From: Halomonas sp. MCCC 1A13316
GTDB taxonomy: Bacteria; Pseudomonadota; Gammaproteobacteria; Pseudomonadales; Halomonadaceae
Assembly: GCF_014931605.1 (NCBI RefSeq)
Contig: NZ_CP053382.1
Span: forward strand, 310,001 to 374,000
DNA: 64,000 bases
Direction of reading: 5' to 3'
In this document: piece by piece, positions 17,386 through 25,003 of the stretch
Layout: every line of letters begins with the position of its first letter
How positions within the stretch are numbered: position 1 is the stretch's first letter
The notes under the pieces: model-generated
Databases searched by the model: none
Seen by the model: the letters and a program-made list of their open reading frames with translations, nothing else
What the model was told of the DNA's origin: nothing
Made by a program: the position numbers and the translations under genes

Positions 17386-17498
17386 CGAGGATTCGTCCTT
17401 GCCGGTGAAAGTCACATAAGCATTACATTCTAGACAACCAGAGGCACGCAGGGCCATGTTCACTATGTGCCAATGCGCAGCATCATGACGGATAGACG

Positions 17499-18368
17499 AT
17501 GAACGATACACGACAGCCTGCCGTGACAGAAGCCATCGAGCGCCTGCGGGAATTCATCGCTCGGCATACGCGGCTGACCGTACTCACCGGTGCCGGGGTC
17601 AGCACCGACAGCGGCATTCCCGACTATCGCGACGCCAGTGGGGCGTGGAAAAGCGCCCCGCCCATGCAGCACCGCCAGTTCATGACCAGTCATGCCGCGC
17701 GGCAACGGTACTGGGCCCGCGCACTGGTAGGCTTTCGCACGCTGCATCGGGCACGCCCGGGCGACGCCCACCGGGCCCTGGCCCGGCTGGAGGAAGCCGG
17801 GCGCGTCCGCGGCCTCATTACCCAGAACGTCGATGGGTTGCACCAGAAGGCCGGTTCGCGGTGTGTGATCGATCTGCATGGCCGCGCCGAGCAGGTTCGC
17901 TGCATGGGGTGCGGCGCCTTGCGCATGCGTCATGACCTGCATGCGGAGCTGGCCGAGCGCAACCCCCTCTGGCTGAATGTAGAAGCCGAGGTGCGCCCCG
18001 ATGGCGATGCCGATATCGAGACGGACTTCGCCGACTTCGATGTGCCAGGCTGCCGCCGTTGCGGCCAAGGGATCTGGAAGCCCGACGTGGTGTTCTTCGG
18101 TGACAGCGTGCCGCGTGAACGAGTGGCGCGGGCGCGGGCCATGGTCGATGAGGCCGAGGCCTTGCTGGTAGTGGGGTCGTCGCTGATGGTCTATTCCGGC
18201 TATCGCTTCGCGCACCAGGCCCATGCCAGCGGCAAGCCGATCGCCTGCCTCAACCTGGGGCGCACCCGCGCCGATGCGCTCTACTCGCTCAAGCTCGAGG
18301 CGCCGATAGGCGAAGTGCTCGCGACGGCAGTCGCCACCGCTACGCGCGAGGGTCGAGCGGCAGGCTGA
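17499..18368 (+). CDS. NAD-dependent protein deacylase (sirtuin)
   Basis: A 289-residue Sir2-family enzyme that removes acyl groups from lysine using NAD+. Motifs are TGAGVSTDSGIPDYRD (30-45), TQNVDGLH (108-115), catalytic His127 in DLHGRA, and a structural zinc site of Cys135, Cys138, Cys185 and Cys188. WKPDVVFFGDSVP and VVGSSLMVYSGY follow. The long insertion between the zinc pairs, including PLWLNVEAEVRPDGD, resembles the SIRT4-like class II bacterial group rather than E. coli CobB. The 3' end overlaps the convergent lipoprotein gene by 29 bp. Confidence 0.93.
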   Translation: MNDTRQPAVTEAIERLREFIARHTRLTVLTGAGVSTDSGIPDYRDASGAWKSAPPMQHRQFMTSHAARQRYWARALVGFRTLHRARPGDAHRALARLEEAGRVRGLITQNVDGLHQKAGSRCVIDLHGRAEQVRCMGCGALRMRHDLHAELAERNPLWLNVEAEVRPDGDADIETDFADFDVPGCRRCGQGIWKPDVVFFGDSVPRERVARARAMVDEAEALLVVGSSLMVYSGYRFAHQAHASGKPIACLNLGRTRADALYSLKLEAPIGEVLATAVATATREGRAAG

Positions 18369-18744
18369 CCGGCTCTTCTCCAGGAGCCGATATGGCTACC
18401 GGCTCGGCGGTCACATGGGTCAGGCTGCCTTGCTGACGTAGCTCGGCCGACAACCGCGGCGAGCTGGCCGCTTCTAGCGTGCGGCGGTCGAAGCGTAGCG
18501 TGACCGTCCAGGGCCCGCTTCCGCTCGGAGTGGCGCGGGTTTCCGCCAAGGTGCCTCCGGCATCCCGCAGTTGCACTCGCAGTTCGGCATCCCCGGCAGG
18601 CTCCAGCCCGGCTGGTGGCTCGACGTGAGCCTCGAGTTCGGCAAAGTCGGGCGTGCCGGCACAGCCGGCCAATACCAACAGGAATCCGACAGCGATAAGC
18701 CACCTGACTGCGGTGGTTTGCGTTGCACTACGTGATAAAGACAT
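18340..18744 (-). CDS. YbaY/YscW-like lipoprotein
   Basis: A 134-residue predicted outer-membrane lipoprotein. The signal peptide ends in the lipobox LVLAGC, with the lipidated Cys at about residue 28. The rest is one beta-sandwich domain with FAELEAHVEPPAGLEPAGDAELRVQLRDA, typical of the YbaY/YscW (DUF4377-like pilotin) family. The start at 18744 follows AGGAAAGG. It lies 13 bp downstream of yciH and overlaps the convergent sirtuin gene end. In the family some members act as secretin pilotins; no secretion genes are nearby, so the role is unknown. Confidence 0.8.
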   Translation of the reverse strand: MSLSRSATQTTAVRWLIAVGFLLVLAGCAGTPDFAELEAHVEPPAGLEPAGDAELRVQLRDAGGTLAETRATPSGSGPWTVTLRFDRRTLEAASSPRLSAELRQQGSLTHVTAEPVAISAPGEEPVSLPLDPRA

Positions 18745-18757
18745 GCCCTTTCCTCGT

Positions 18758-19132
18758 TCAGCCGCCTGCCAGCTTGACGGTATAGCCCAGGCGTTCGAGT
18801 TCGGCCTTGAGCAGTTCGCGGTGGTCACCCTGGATCTCGATGATTCCGTCCTGTACCGAGCCACCGGTACCGCAACGCTTCTTGAGTGCCTTGGCCAGTG
18901 CCTTGAGCTCCGTACTGGGCAAGGGCACGCCGCTGAGGGTGGTCACGCCCTTGCCCTTGCGACCACTCGTTTCGCGTCGAATGCGCACGATACCGTCGAG
19001 CGTGGCGAGGCGCTCCTGCTCGGCCAGCTCGGCGCAGCGGCAATTGTCCTGTGGTTGGCGGCAGTTGGGGCAGATGTCGCCATGTTCGGTGGAATAGACC
19101 AGGCCGCGCAGCTGGTCCTGCAGTGAGGCCAT
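18758..19132 (-). CDS. yciH: SUI1-domain translation factor YciH
   Basis: A 124-residue SUI1/eIF1-like protein. The N-terminal zinc-ribbon-like segment is CPNCRQPQDNCRC (about 21-33), followed by the SUI1 core IVRIRRETSGRKGKGVTTLSG and KKRCGTGGSVQDGIIEIQGDHRELL (about 48-110). Bacterial YciH can influence fidelity of translation initiation under stress. It shares a short intergenic gap with the lipoprotein gene downstream. Confidence 0.93.
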   Translation of the reverse strand: MASLQDQLRGLVYSTEHGDICPNCRQPQDNCRCAELAEQERLATLDGIVRIRRETSGRKGKGVTTLSGVPLPSTELKALAKALKKRCGTGGSVQDGIIEIQGDHRELLKAELERLGYTVKLAGG

Positions 19133-19270
19133 AGAAGCTCCTGGCGTTGCTCGTCAATGTGCTGTCGTAATGATAACGCCAGGCGGAGCTTGTGCATACG
19201 CGCCTTGGCCACTGCACAGCCGCAGCGATGGGGCGATCAAGGAGTGAAAGAGAAAAGAGGGCGGGAAGGC

Positions 19271-19969
19271 TCAGCGGGCGTGGGCGACCTGGCGGTTATC
19301 CATGGCCCTTGCATGCGCCAGATTCTCGATGACCGTGGGCAGCTGGTACATGCTGCTGATCATGATCGCACCTTCCGGCGTTTCCTCGGCATCGGGATAG
19401 CGGTTCAGGTGGATGACCGTCATGCCTGCATCGAGCGCGGCCTTGACTCCCACCAAGGCATCGTCGATGGCAATGCAGTCTTCGGCATCGAAACCCATCA
19501 GGTTGGCGGCGTGCAGGTAGAGGCGAGGATCGGGCTTCCAGCACTTGGCGGTATAACCGCTATAGAGATGCGTGCCGAAGAAGTCGGAGAAGCCGATGGC
19601 CTTCAAAGAAGTGACGATCTTGTTCTCTGGCCCATTGGAAACCACGCCACACGGGTAGTTTGCCAGCGCCAGGAGGGCTTCGCGGGCTCCCGTGATCGCC
19701 GACAGTTCGGTCTCGAGCCGACGATTCAGGTTGCTGCGCATCTCGGTTTCGGTTTCGGCAAGGTGCAGGGGGTCGACGCTACCGTAGCGATCCTCGAGAA
19801 CCGCCACGATATTGCGAAAGCGGCTACCGCGGAATTCACCGACATAGTCACTGGCCTGGAAGGGTAACCCCAGCCGGGTCAGGCTGGCGGCCATTTCAGC
19901 GGCCAGCAGGGGCTCGCTGTCGACCAGCGTGCCATCACAATCGAAAAGTAGGCATAGGGGGCGAATCAT
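19271..19969 (-). CDS. HAD-superfamily (subfamily IA) phosphatase, first paralogue
   Basis: A 232-residue Mg2+-dependent sugar-phosphatase-like hydrolase. Motif I is FDCDGTLVDSEPLL with nucleophile Asp10 and acid/base Asp12; motif II is VVSNGPENK; motif III/IV are KPDPRLYLHAA and CIAIDDALVGVKAA. The cap domain between residues 17 and 95 has the sequence YVGEFRGSRFRNIV, which recurs almost unchanged in the HAD gene at 22244-22933. The pair are therefore paralogues. The closest known type is YieH/YcjU-like. Its substrate is unknown. Confidence 0.9.
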   Translation of the reverse strand: MIRPLCLLFDCDGTLVDSEPLLAAEMAASLTRLGLPFQASDYVGEFRGSRFRNIVAVLEDRYGSVDPLHLAETETEMRSNLNRRLETELSAITGAREALLALANYPCGVVSNGPENKIVTSLKAIGFSDFFGTHLYSGYTAKCWKPDPRLYLHAANLMGFDAEDCIAIDDALVGVKAALDAGMTVIHLNRYPDAEETPEGAIMISSMYQLPTVIENLAHARAMDNRQVAHAR

Positions 19970-20447
19970 ACCAATTTTCCTTCGCAGTCCTGTGACTGTC
20001 GGAACACCATACTTCTAGTATCGGCATGCGGGCCGTGAAGTTTAGGGCTGCCGCACGTTTGCGAACGCTGTTTCTTAAGTATTGCCCTTAACCGCACCGT
20101 GTTCAAGTCTCTGAGCCATTTCTCGTTGCGTTCTCCAACATGGCCGAAAAGGGATCTGCGAAAAATGCTGGCTGAGCTGCCTAGAACAGACCCATGTGTC
20201 AGATATCACCACCCCCCAGCCCTTTCGTGGCAGCACTCTGATAAGTTTTCTTTGTTTTTAAAATACTGAATTATATAATTTTTCATTTAATTTTTGGCCT
20301 GTTGGCCTGGCTTCTGCAGCCTTCAGGGTGAGGACGACATGTCGGTCGAGACACAGCGTCAACATAGATTGCTATCGTACCGGCATGAACATCGAAGCTT
20401 CGGCTTCATGAAAAAACACACGTTCAACTCCACCTGGAGGTGCGAAC
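19970..20447 (+). other. 478-bp AT-rich intergenic region upstream of the acidic repeat gene
   Basis: No gene found. Bases about 20240-20295 are strikingly AT-rich for this genome. They contain the sigma-70-like promoter listed at 20252-20279, which leaves a leader of about 160 nt before the acidic repeat gene. The first part (19970-20060) also carries the promoter region of the divergent HAD gene. Confidence 0.6.
20252..20279 (+). promoter_or_regulatory. sigma-70-type promoter of the acidic repeat gene
   Basis: TTGTTT (20252-20257), a 16-bp spacer, and a consensus TATAAT (20274-20279), set in an AT-rich stretch. The predicted start near 20286 leaves about 160 nt of leader. Confidence 0.65.
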
Positions 20448-20951
20448 ATGATGTCCAAGGAATTTCTCAAGAAACTCGGCATCGTCGGTATCACGTTTGG
20501 CCTGACTGCTAGCCCGCTGGCCTTTGCCGATTTCCATGAAGAAGAGGACGAGCAGGGAGCCGTGCCTCAGGAAACGGCACCGAATGATGAGTTCATGGGT
20601 ACCGATGATACGGGTACCGGCGCAGAAACGGACGCGGATACCGGCATTGAGGCTGGCGCCGAGACCGGTGACAGCGGCCTGGGTACCGACGCAGGTACTG
20701 AAGCGGATATGGGCTCAGGGACCAACTCAGGTACAAGCGGAGCCGGTGCTGGAGCCGGTGTAGACGCTGGTGGCGAAATGGGTACTGATGACACGGGTGC
20801 CGGTGCGGGTGCAGATACCGGCATCGAAGCTGGCGCCGAGACCGGTGACAGCGGCCTGGGTACCGATGCCGACACCAACGATGACGAGTGGGAAGTCGAG
20901 AACGAAGAGGAAGAGTGGGAAGAGGATCAGGGTGACGACCAGGAATGGTAA
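20448..20951 (+). CDS. Exported, highly acidic low-complexity repeat protein
   Basis: A 167-residue protein with a Sec signal peptide (about 1-27, ending LAFA-DF). The mature part is made almost wholly of Gly, Asp, Glu, Thr and Ala, without any Arg or Lys. The unit MGTDDTGxGA...DTGIEAGAETGDSGLGTDA occurs twice, separated by a Gly/Ser/Ala-rich linker. The tail is a Glu/Asp/Trp-rich run. GGAGGT lies upstream of two adjacent ATG codons. No domain is recognised. The composition suits a soluble disordered periplasmic or secreted protein in a salt-adapted bacterium, perhaps cation-binding; that is inference. It has its own promoter and terminator. Confidence 0.8.
   Translation: MMSKEFLKKLGIVGITFGLTASPLAFADFHEEEDEQGAVPQETAPNDEFMGTDDTGTGAETDADTGIEAGAETGDSGLGTDAGTEADMGSGTNSGTSGAGAGAGVDAGGEMGTDDTGAGAGADTGIEAGAETGDSGLGTDADTNDDEWEVENEEEEWEEDQGDDQEW
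20634..20867 (+). repeat. Intragenic 57-bp direct repeat pair
   Basis: 20634-20690 and 20811-20867 are near-identical 57-bp copies, 177 bp apart. Both encode the segment ADTGIEAGAETGDSGLGTD. The few differences are mostly synonymous (for example ATT/ATC, GAG/GAA), so the repeat is maintained at protein level. Confidence 0.85.
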
Positions 20952-21037
20952 GGTTTGATGCCCAAGGAGGGGCAGTCGCTACCAAGGACGATGGCGACCT
21001 CATCCTGTAGGTTGATGATTCGTCAACCGCCTCGGAA

Positions 21038-21062
21038 CCGCCCCCGGCCATGCCGGGGGCGG
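21038..21062 (+). terminator. Terminator of the acidic repeat gene
   Basis: CCGCCCCCGGC (21038-21048) pairs with GCCGGGGGCGG (21052-21062) around CAT, followed by GTCTTTA. A very stable 11-bp stem with a short T-rich tail. Confidence 0.8.
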
Positions 21063-21149
21063 GTCTTTATACAAGTGCTTTATAGCGAGAGGCGCGAGCC
21101 GTGAATGCGAACCGTGAATGATCGTTCGCTATTTCTTGGCCGCTGGTCG

Positions 21150-21176
21150 ATCGCCCTCGGCCTCGCCGAGGGCGAT
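21150..21176. terminator. Convergent hairpin next to the secreted-repeat gene
   Basis: ATCGCCCTCGGC (21150-21161) pairs with GCCGAGGGCGAT (21165-21176) around CTC, 10 bp from the minus-strand stop at 21186. It lacks a T tract on the minus side; the plus side has TGATTTATCTT. Probably a shared bidirectional 3' end. Confidence 0.6.
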
Positions 21177-21185
21177 TGATTTATC

Positions 21186-21761
21186 TTAGGGTTTCACCGG
21201 CTCGGCCTGCTTCTGCACATCCGTTTCGATGACCTCGCCCTCTGGTGAGATCAAGTACCAGTGGCCGCCCAAATGGTCGAGGCCTTGGCCCAGAGCATCG
21301 CCGGGATAGACGTCACGAGCAAAGTAATAAAGTGGCCAGCCGTCATAGGTGACCTGTGCTGAGCCGTCCTCGCGCTCGAAGGTGTCCAGTCGCTCGGCAT
21401 CGATCTCCTTGCTGGCATTCGGAGACCCCGCAGTCGTATAAGGCGGCCAGGCGATGGCGCAGCTCTCGTCACAGGTGCTGTATCCGCCGCCCTGCTCGTC
21501 CTGCATGAAGACATACAGGCTCTTGCCGTCCTGGTTAGTCAGGTAGCGGCCGAAGGGGTCTTTCTCGGCAACCTCGAGGCGAGCCCGGCCCTCGGGGTCC
21601 GACCTGGCTTCGAGCTGCTGCTCCGATTCCTCGGGGGCCATGCCCTCGACCTTCTGAGGATTGTCGTCACCGCCGGTTTCGGTGGTTTCCGGCCCGGCGA
21701 GGGCGGGAATGGTGAAGAAGGCCACAACCAACAGGTTGCCTGCCAGTGCGTTTGGCTTCAT
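21186..21761 (-). CDS. Exported protein with secreted-lipoprotein repeats (PF03640 type)
   Basis: A 191-residue protein with a signal peptide (about 1-22) and an acidic linker. Two repeats of the COG4315 type follow: DPFGRYLTNQDGKSLYVFMQDEQGGGYSTCDESCAIAWPP and YDGWPLYYFARDVYPGDALGQGLDHLGGHWYLISPEG. The pattern of L-Y-x-F near a CxxxC-W-P motif is the family hallmark. The start at 21761 follows AAGGAG. Function unknown in the family; periplasmic or membrane-attached location is inferred. Confidence 0.85.
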   Translation of the reverse strand: MKPNALAGNLLVVAFFTIPALAGPETTETGGDDNPQKVEGMAPEESEQQLEARSDPEGRARLEVAEKDPFGRYLTNQDGKSLYVFMQDEQGGGYSTCDESCAIAWPPYTTAGSPNASKEIDAERLDTFEREDGSAQVTYDGWPLYYFARDVYPGDALGQGLDHLGGHWYLISPEGEVIETDVQKQAEPVKP

Positions 21762-21824
21762 GTCGACGTCTCCTTGTCTAGGTGCCTTCATCACTTTAGG
21801 TAGCGTGGCGTGAAAGGCGCAAAC

Positions 21825-22184
21825 TCAGCGTTGGCGGGAGAGCCGCCTTGAATTGGCGCTGCTACGGCGATGATAGGGGGTCATGGTGCGTCGGCTGGTC
21901 ACCCACCAGGGAGCCGTCTGGCCGAATGCCATCTGGAGCATGGCTTTCTGGACTTCGAAGCTGGTTTCCAAACTGGCCTCGAGCTTCTCGGTCACCATTC
22001 GCTGGTTCTCCTTCAGCATCCGGACGCTGGTGGGAGATTGGGTCTGCCACAGGCCTTGGCGCATGGCGATGGTGGATAGAGAGGTCGACCAGAGCTCAAA
22101 TGCCATGACGCCAAGGTTCCACACGTCCAGCATGGCGGCAGGCGTTGAGGGTACGAAAGAAGAGTGGGAAGAGTGGGACGGCAT
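21825..22184 (-). CDS. Small hypothetical protein, possibly phasin-like
   Basis: A 119-residue protein with a good Shine-Dalgarno (AAGGAG) before ATG 22184. The centre (about 18-90) is predicted helical and amphipathic: LDVWNLGVMAFELWSTSLSTIAMRQGLW, then MLKENQRMVTEKLEASLETSFEVQKAMLQMAF. That pattern resembles phasins and polyhydroxyalkanoate-granule proteins, but no firm motif is visible. The tail is basic, rich in Arg and Ser. It lies alone between two minus-strand genes. Confidence 0.6.
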   Translation of the reverse strand: MPSHSSHSSFVPSTPAAMLDVWNLGVMAFELWSTSLSTIAMRQGLWQTQSPTSVRMLKENQRMVTEKLEASLETSFEVQKAMLQMAFGQTAPWWVTSRRTMTPYHRRSSANSRRLSRQR

Positions 22185-22243
22185 CGTGACTCCTTTGCCT
22201 AGGATAAGGGATGACTATTCCTGCTGGATTTTAACCTAATAGG

Positions 22244-22933
22244 TCACTTTATGCTGCGTTGCAATGTAAGCGAGGATCCAATGGCTCGCTGTGATAGGCG
22301 CTGTACCGCTGCAGGCAGGTCGCGGGCGTGATGAACCGCTAACGCGCCGGCCGGCGTGGTCTCCTCGGCGGGGAAGCGGTTGAGGTGAATGACCTGCATG
22401 CCCGCGGCAAGGCCTGCGGCGGCGTCGTCGATCACCACGCAGCGCTGCGGCGGGTGCCCCATGGCCTCGGCTGCCCTGAGGTAGAGAGCGGGGTCCGGCT
22501 TCCATACGCCCAGGCTATAGGCACTGAACAGATTGTCGCCGAAGTGATCCGTAAAACCGACGCACTCCATGGCGCAGCGAATCTTGCGCTCCGGGCCGTT
22601 GGACACCACCGCGCGAGGATGTTCATGCAGTGCCAAGAGGGCCTCGGTCATGCCGGCGATGGGCATGAGCCGCTTGCGCATGCGCGCTTCCATCAATTCC
22701 CGCATCGACGTTTCCATGGCCTGGCGCTGCGCTTCGTCCAGCCTTCGATGGCGGTCCTCCAGTTCGAGCATGATCGTCAGAAAGCGGACGCCGCGGAACT
22801 CTTCCATGTACTGCGCCGCGGTAAAGGGCAGGCCGTAGCGGGGCAGGACGTCGGCCATGACCTCGGCGAGCAGGATTTCACTATCGACCAGGGCCCCGTC
22901 GGAATCGAAGAGCAGGCAGAGCGGAGCGGACAT
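22244..22933 (-). CDS. HAD-superfamily (subfamily IA) phosphatase, second paralogue
   Basis: A 229-residue paralogue of the HAD protein at 19271-19969, sharing LCLLFD.DG.LVDSE, YMEEFRGVRF, VVSNGPERKIRC, KPDPALYLRAAEAMG and CVVIDDAAAGLAAG. Nucleophile Asp10 and Asp12 are kept, but motif I reads DSDGA rather than DxDGT: the conserved Thr is Ala. The start at 22933 follows GAGGAATC. The gene after the second Asp cluster lacks one or two residues of the usual helix (AAAGLAAGMQVI). Likely still a phosphatase, with different substrate preference or rate. Confidence 0.85.
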   Translation of the reverse strand: MSAPLCLLFDSDGALVDSEILLAEVMADVLPRYGLPFTAAQYMEEFRGVRFLTIMLELEDRHRRLDEAQRQAMETSMRELMEARMRKRLMPIAGMTEALLALHEHPRAVVSNGPERKIRCAMECVGFTDHFGDNLFSAYSLGVWKPDPALYLRAAEAMGHPPQRCVVIDDAAAGLAAGMQVIHLNRFPAEETTPAGALAVHHARDLPAAVQRLSQRAIGSSLTLQRSIK

Positions 22934-23009
22934 ATAGATTCCTCGATAGTAGCACCACGTCGCTGTGCCTGGGCGTGATTGTGATGCGGTAGATTGGACG
23001 CGTCGACGG

Positions 23010-23993
23010 TCAGTTGCGTTGCTGCCCGGCGGCTTCGTTGACCAGGCTGATCGGCCGCTTGCCATCGAGTGCGAGCGTGATGTTATCCACCGCTCGCTGG
23101 GCCATGGCGTCGCGGGTTTCGTGGGTGGCCGAACCGATGTGCGGCAGGGCGACCACGTTGGGCATGTGCGGCAGCGGCGACTCCGGCGAGAGCGGCTCCT
23201 GCTCGAACACGTCGAGCCCGGCGGCGTGGATTTCGCCGTTCTCCAGCGCGCCGATCAGCGCCGCCTCGTCGACCACCTTGCCGCGGGCGATGTTGACGAA
23301 GATCGCCGAGCGCTTCATCAGGCCGAACTCGCGCTTGCCGATCAGGTGGGTCGTTTCGGCCGACAGCGGCACGGTGACACAGACGAAGTCGCTCCGGGCC
23401 AGCAGCTCCTCCAGCTCGCAGCGAACGGCGCCCAGCTCCCGCTCCAGCTCGGGCTTGGGCGAGGCGTTGGAATAGAGCACCTGCATGCCGAAGCCCAGCG
23501 CGCCGCGGCGAGCCACGGCGGCGCCGATGCGGCCCAGGCCGATCATGCCCAGGGTTTTGCCGTGCACGTCGCTGCCGAAGTGGGCCTCGCCGATGCTCTC
23601 CTGCCAGTCGCCGCGCTTGACGAAATCGGCCAGCTCGATGGCGCGCCTGGCCGTGGCCATGATCAACAGGAAGCCGGTATCGGCAGTGGTCTCGGTGAGC
23701 ACGTCGGGGGTATTGCACAGCAGGATGCCGCGCCGGGTCAGTTCCTCGACGGGGTAGTTGTCGTAACCCACCGAGATGCTGGCGATGGCCTCGAGGTGCG
23801 GTGCCTGGTCGAGCAGCTCGGGCGTGATGGCGAGGCTCGAGCCGACGATGCCGTGGGCCTGGCTCAGCGCTTGCCGAAAGCCGGTGTCGTAGGTGTTCTT
23901 CAGCGCTTCGAAATAATCGACGTGGAAACGCTGCCTGAGCTGGTCGAGATGCGTCGGCTTGAGGCGGCTATAGGCAACGATGCGTTTTGTCAT
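23010..23993 (-). CDS. D-2-hydroxyacid dehydrogenase (KguD/GhrB-like)
   Basis: A 327-residue NAD(P)H-dependent reductase. The nucleotide motif is GMIGLGRIGAAVARR (about 150-164). The catalytic triad is Arg in NIARGKVVDEAAL, Glu in LDVFEQEP and His in ALPHIGSATHE. The start at 23993 follows GGAGCG. It is downstream of a PfkB kinase and a LacI regulator, the content of the Pseudomonas 2-ketogluconate operon, where KguD reduces 2-keto-6-phosphogluconate to 6-phosphogluconate. Equally it could reduce glyoxylate, hydroxypyruvate or 2-ketogluconate directly as GhrB does; context favours the ketogluconate reading. Confidence 0.88.
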   Translation of the reverse strand: MTKRIVAYSRLKPTHLDQLRQRFHVDYFEALKNTYDTGFRQALSQAHGIVGSSLAITPELLDQAPHLEAIASISVGYDNYPVEELTRRGILLCNTPDVLTETTADTGFLLIMATARRAIELADFVKRGDWQESIGEAHFGSDVHGKTLGMIGLGRIGAAVARRGALGFGMQVLYSNASPKPELERELGAVRCELEELLARSDFVCVTVPLSAETTHLIGKREFGLMKRSAIFVNIARGKVVDEAALIGALENGEIHAAGLDVFEQEPLSPESPLPHMPNVVALPHIGSATHETRDAMAQRAVDNITLALDGKRPISLVNEAAGQQRN

Positions 23994-24019
23994 TGTTTCG
24001 CTCCGGGTTGGTCTGGCGG

Positions 24020-25003
24020 TTAAGGCAAGTCTGGCAGGTCGTGTTCGAGCTCGGCCAGGCGCGTGCGGCTCGGCAGGCCCTCCATATCGCCCTGCACTTG
24101 TACGGCCTCGGCGCCGATCAGGTTGCCGCGGCGTGCGGCGGCCTGGGGCGAGCGGCCATCGAGCAGAGCGCTGATCACGCCCACGGCGAAGCCGTCGCCG
24201 GCACCCACGGTGTCCACCACTCGCTCGACGGGAAAGCCCGGCACGGTGGCTTCGGTCTCGCAGCCGCCCAGCACGCCGCGGTAATAGGCGCCCTCCGGCC
24301 CGAGCTTGAGAAACACGGCCCGGGCGCCGCGCTCGAGATAGAAGGCGGCGATGTCGCGAGGCGTGTCGAGCCCGGTCAGCAGGCGTCCCTCGGCCAGGCC
24401 CGGTAGCACCCAGTCGGCCTTGGCCGCCAGCGCGTTGAGCGTATCGCGCATCTCTGCCTCGCTGGGCCACAGGGTAGGGCGCAGGTTGGGGTCGAAGGAG
24501 ATACTTCCGCCCTGTGCGTGGACCCGGTCGAGCATGTGCAGGGTCAGTTCGCGGCAACTGGTGGAAAGCGCCGGAGGAATGCCGGTGGCGTGCAGGTGGC
24601 GGGCGGCGGCGAAGTCCACCTGGGCGGCATCCTGCGGGGACATGTGGCTGGCCGCACTGCCGCGGCGGAAGTACGCCACCCTGGGGTCGGCGCCGCCCTC
24701 GGCGCGCTCCTTGAACACCAGGCCGGTGGTGTGGGCGGCATCCGCCATCAGATAGCGGCAATCGAGCCCCTCGGCCTCGAGCGTCCGGCGGATAAAGTTG
24801 CCGAACCCGTCGCTGCCGACGCGGCTGAGCCAGCCGACGCGAAAGCCGAGCCGGGCCAGGCCGATGGCGACGTTGGTATCGGCGCCGGCGATACCGCGCC
24901 GGAAGCACTCCACGTCCTCCATCGCGCCGGGTGTCTCGGCCACGAACAGGGCCATGGCTTCACCGAAGGCGAGAATTTCCGGTGCAAGTGTGTCGTCGTT
25001 CAT
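24020..25003 (-). CDS. PfkB-family sugar kinase (2-ketogluconate or KDG kinase type)
   Basis: A 327-residue ribokinase-fold kinase. GIAGADTNVAIGLARLG (about 37-53) is PfkB signature 1, and DTVGAGDGFAVGVISALLDG (about 265-284) is signature 2 with the catalytic Asp and the anion hole. SFDPNLRPTLW and YFRRGSAASHMSP resemble 2-keto-3-deoxygluconate and 2-ketogluconate kinases. Its ATG overlaps the LacI-gene stop by 4 nt, and 26 bp separate it from the dehydrogenase gene, so regulator, kinase and dehydrogenase form one transcript. Confidence 0.9.
   Translation of the reverse strand: MNDDTLAPEILAFGEAMALFVAETPGAMEDVECFRRGIAGADTNVAIGLARLGFRVGWLSRVGSDGFGNFIRRTLEAEGLDCRYLMADAAHTTGLVFKERAEGGADPRVAYFRRGSAASHMSPQDAAQVDFAAARHLHATGIPPALSTSCRELTLHMLDRVHAQGGSISFDPNLRPTLWPSEAEMRDTLNALAAKADWVLPGLAEGRLLTGLDTPRDIAAFYLERGARAVFLKLGPEGAYYRGVLGGCETEATVPGFPVERVVDTVGAGDGFAVGVISALLDGRSPQAAARRGNLIGAEAVQVQGDMEGLPSRTRLAELEHDLPDLP

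Noticed and set aside
20634..20867. CRISPR or tandem-repeat array
   Set aside because: Only two copies, 177 bp apart, within a coding gene and conserved at the protein level.
24001..24908. Long minus-strand frame running through the kinase gene into the dehydrogenase gene
   Set aside because: Only its last 327 residues are the dehydrogenase; the first 300 codons are an out-of-frame reading of the PfkB kinase, so it is not a fusion protein.
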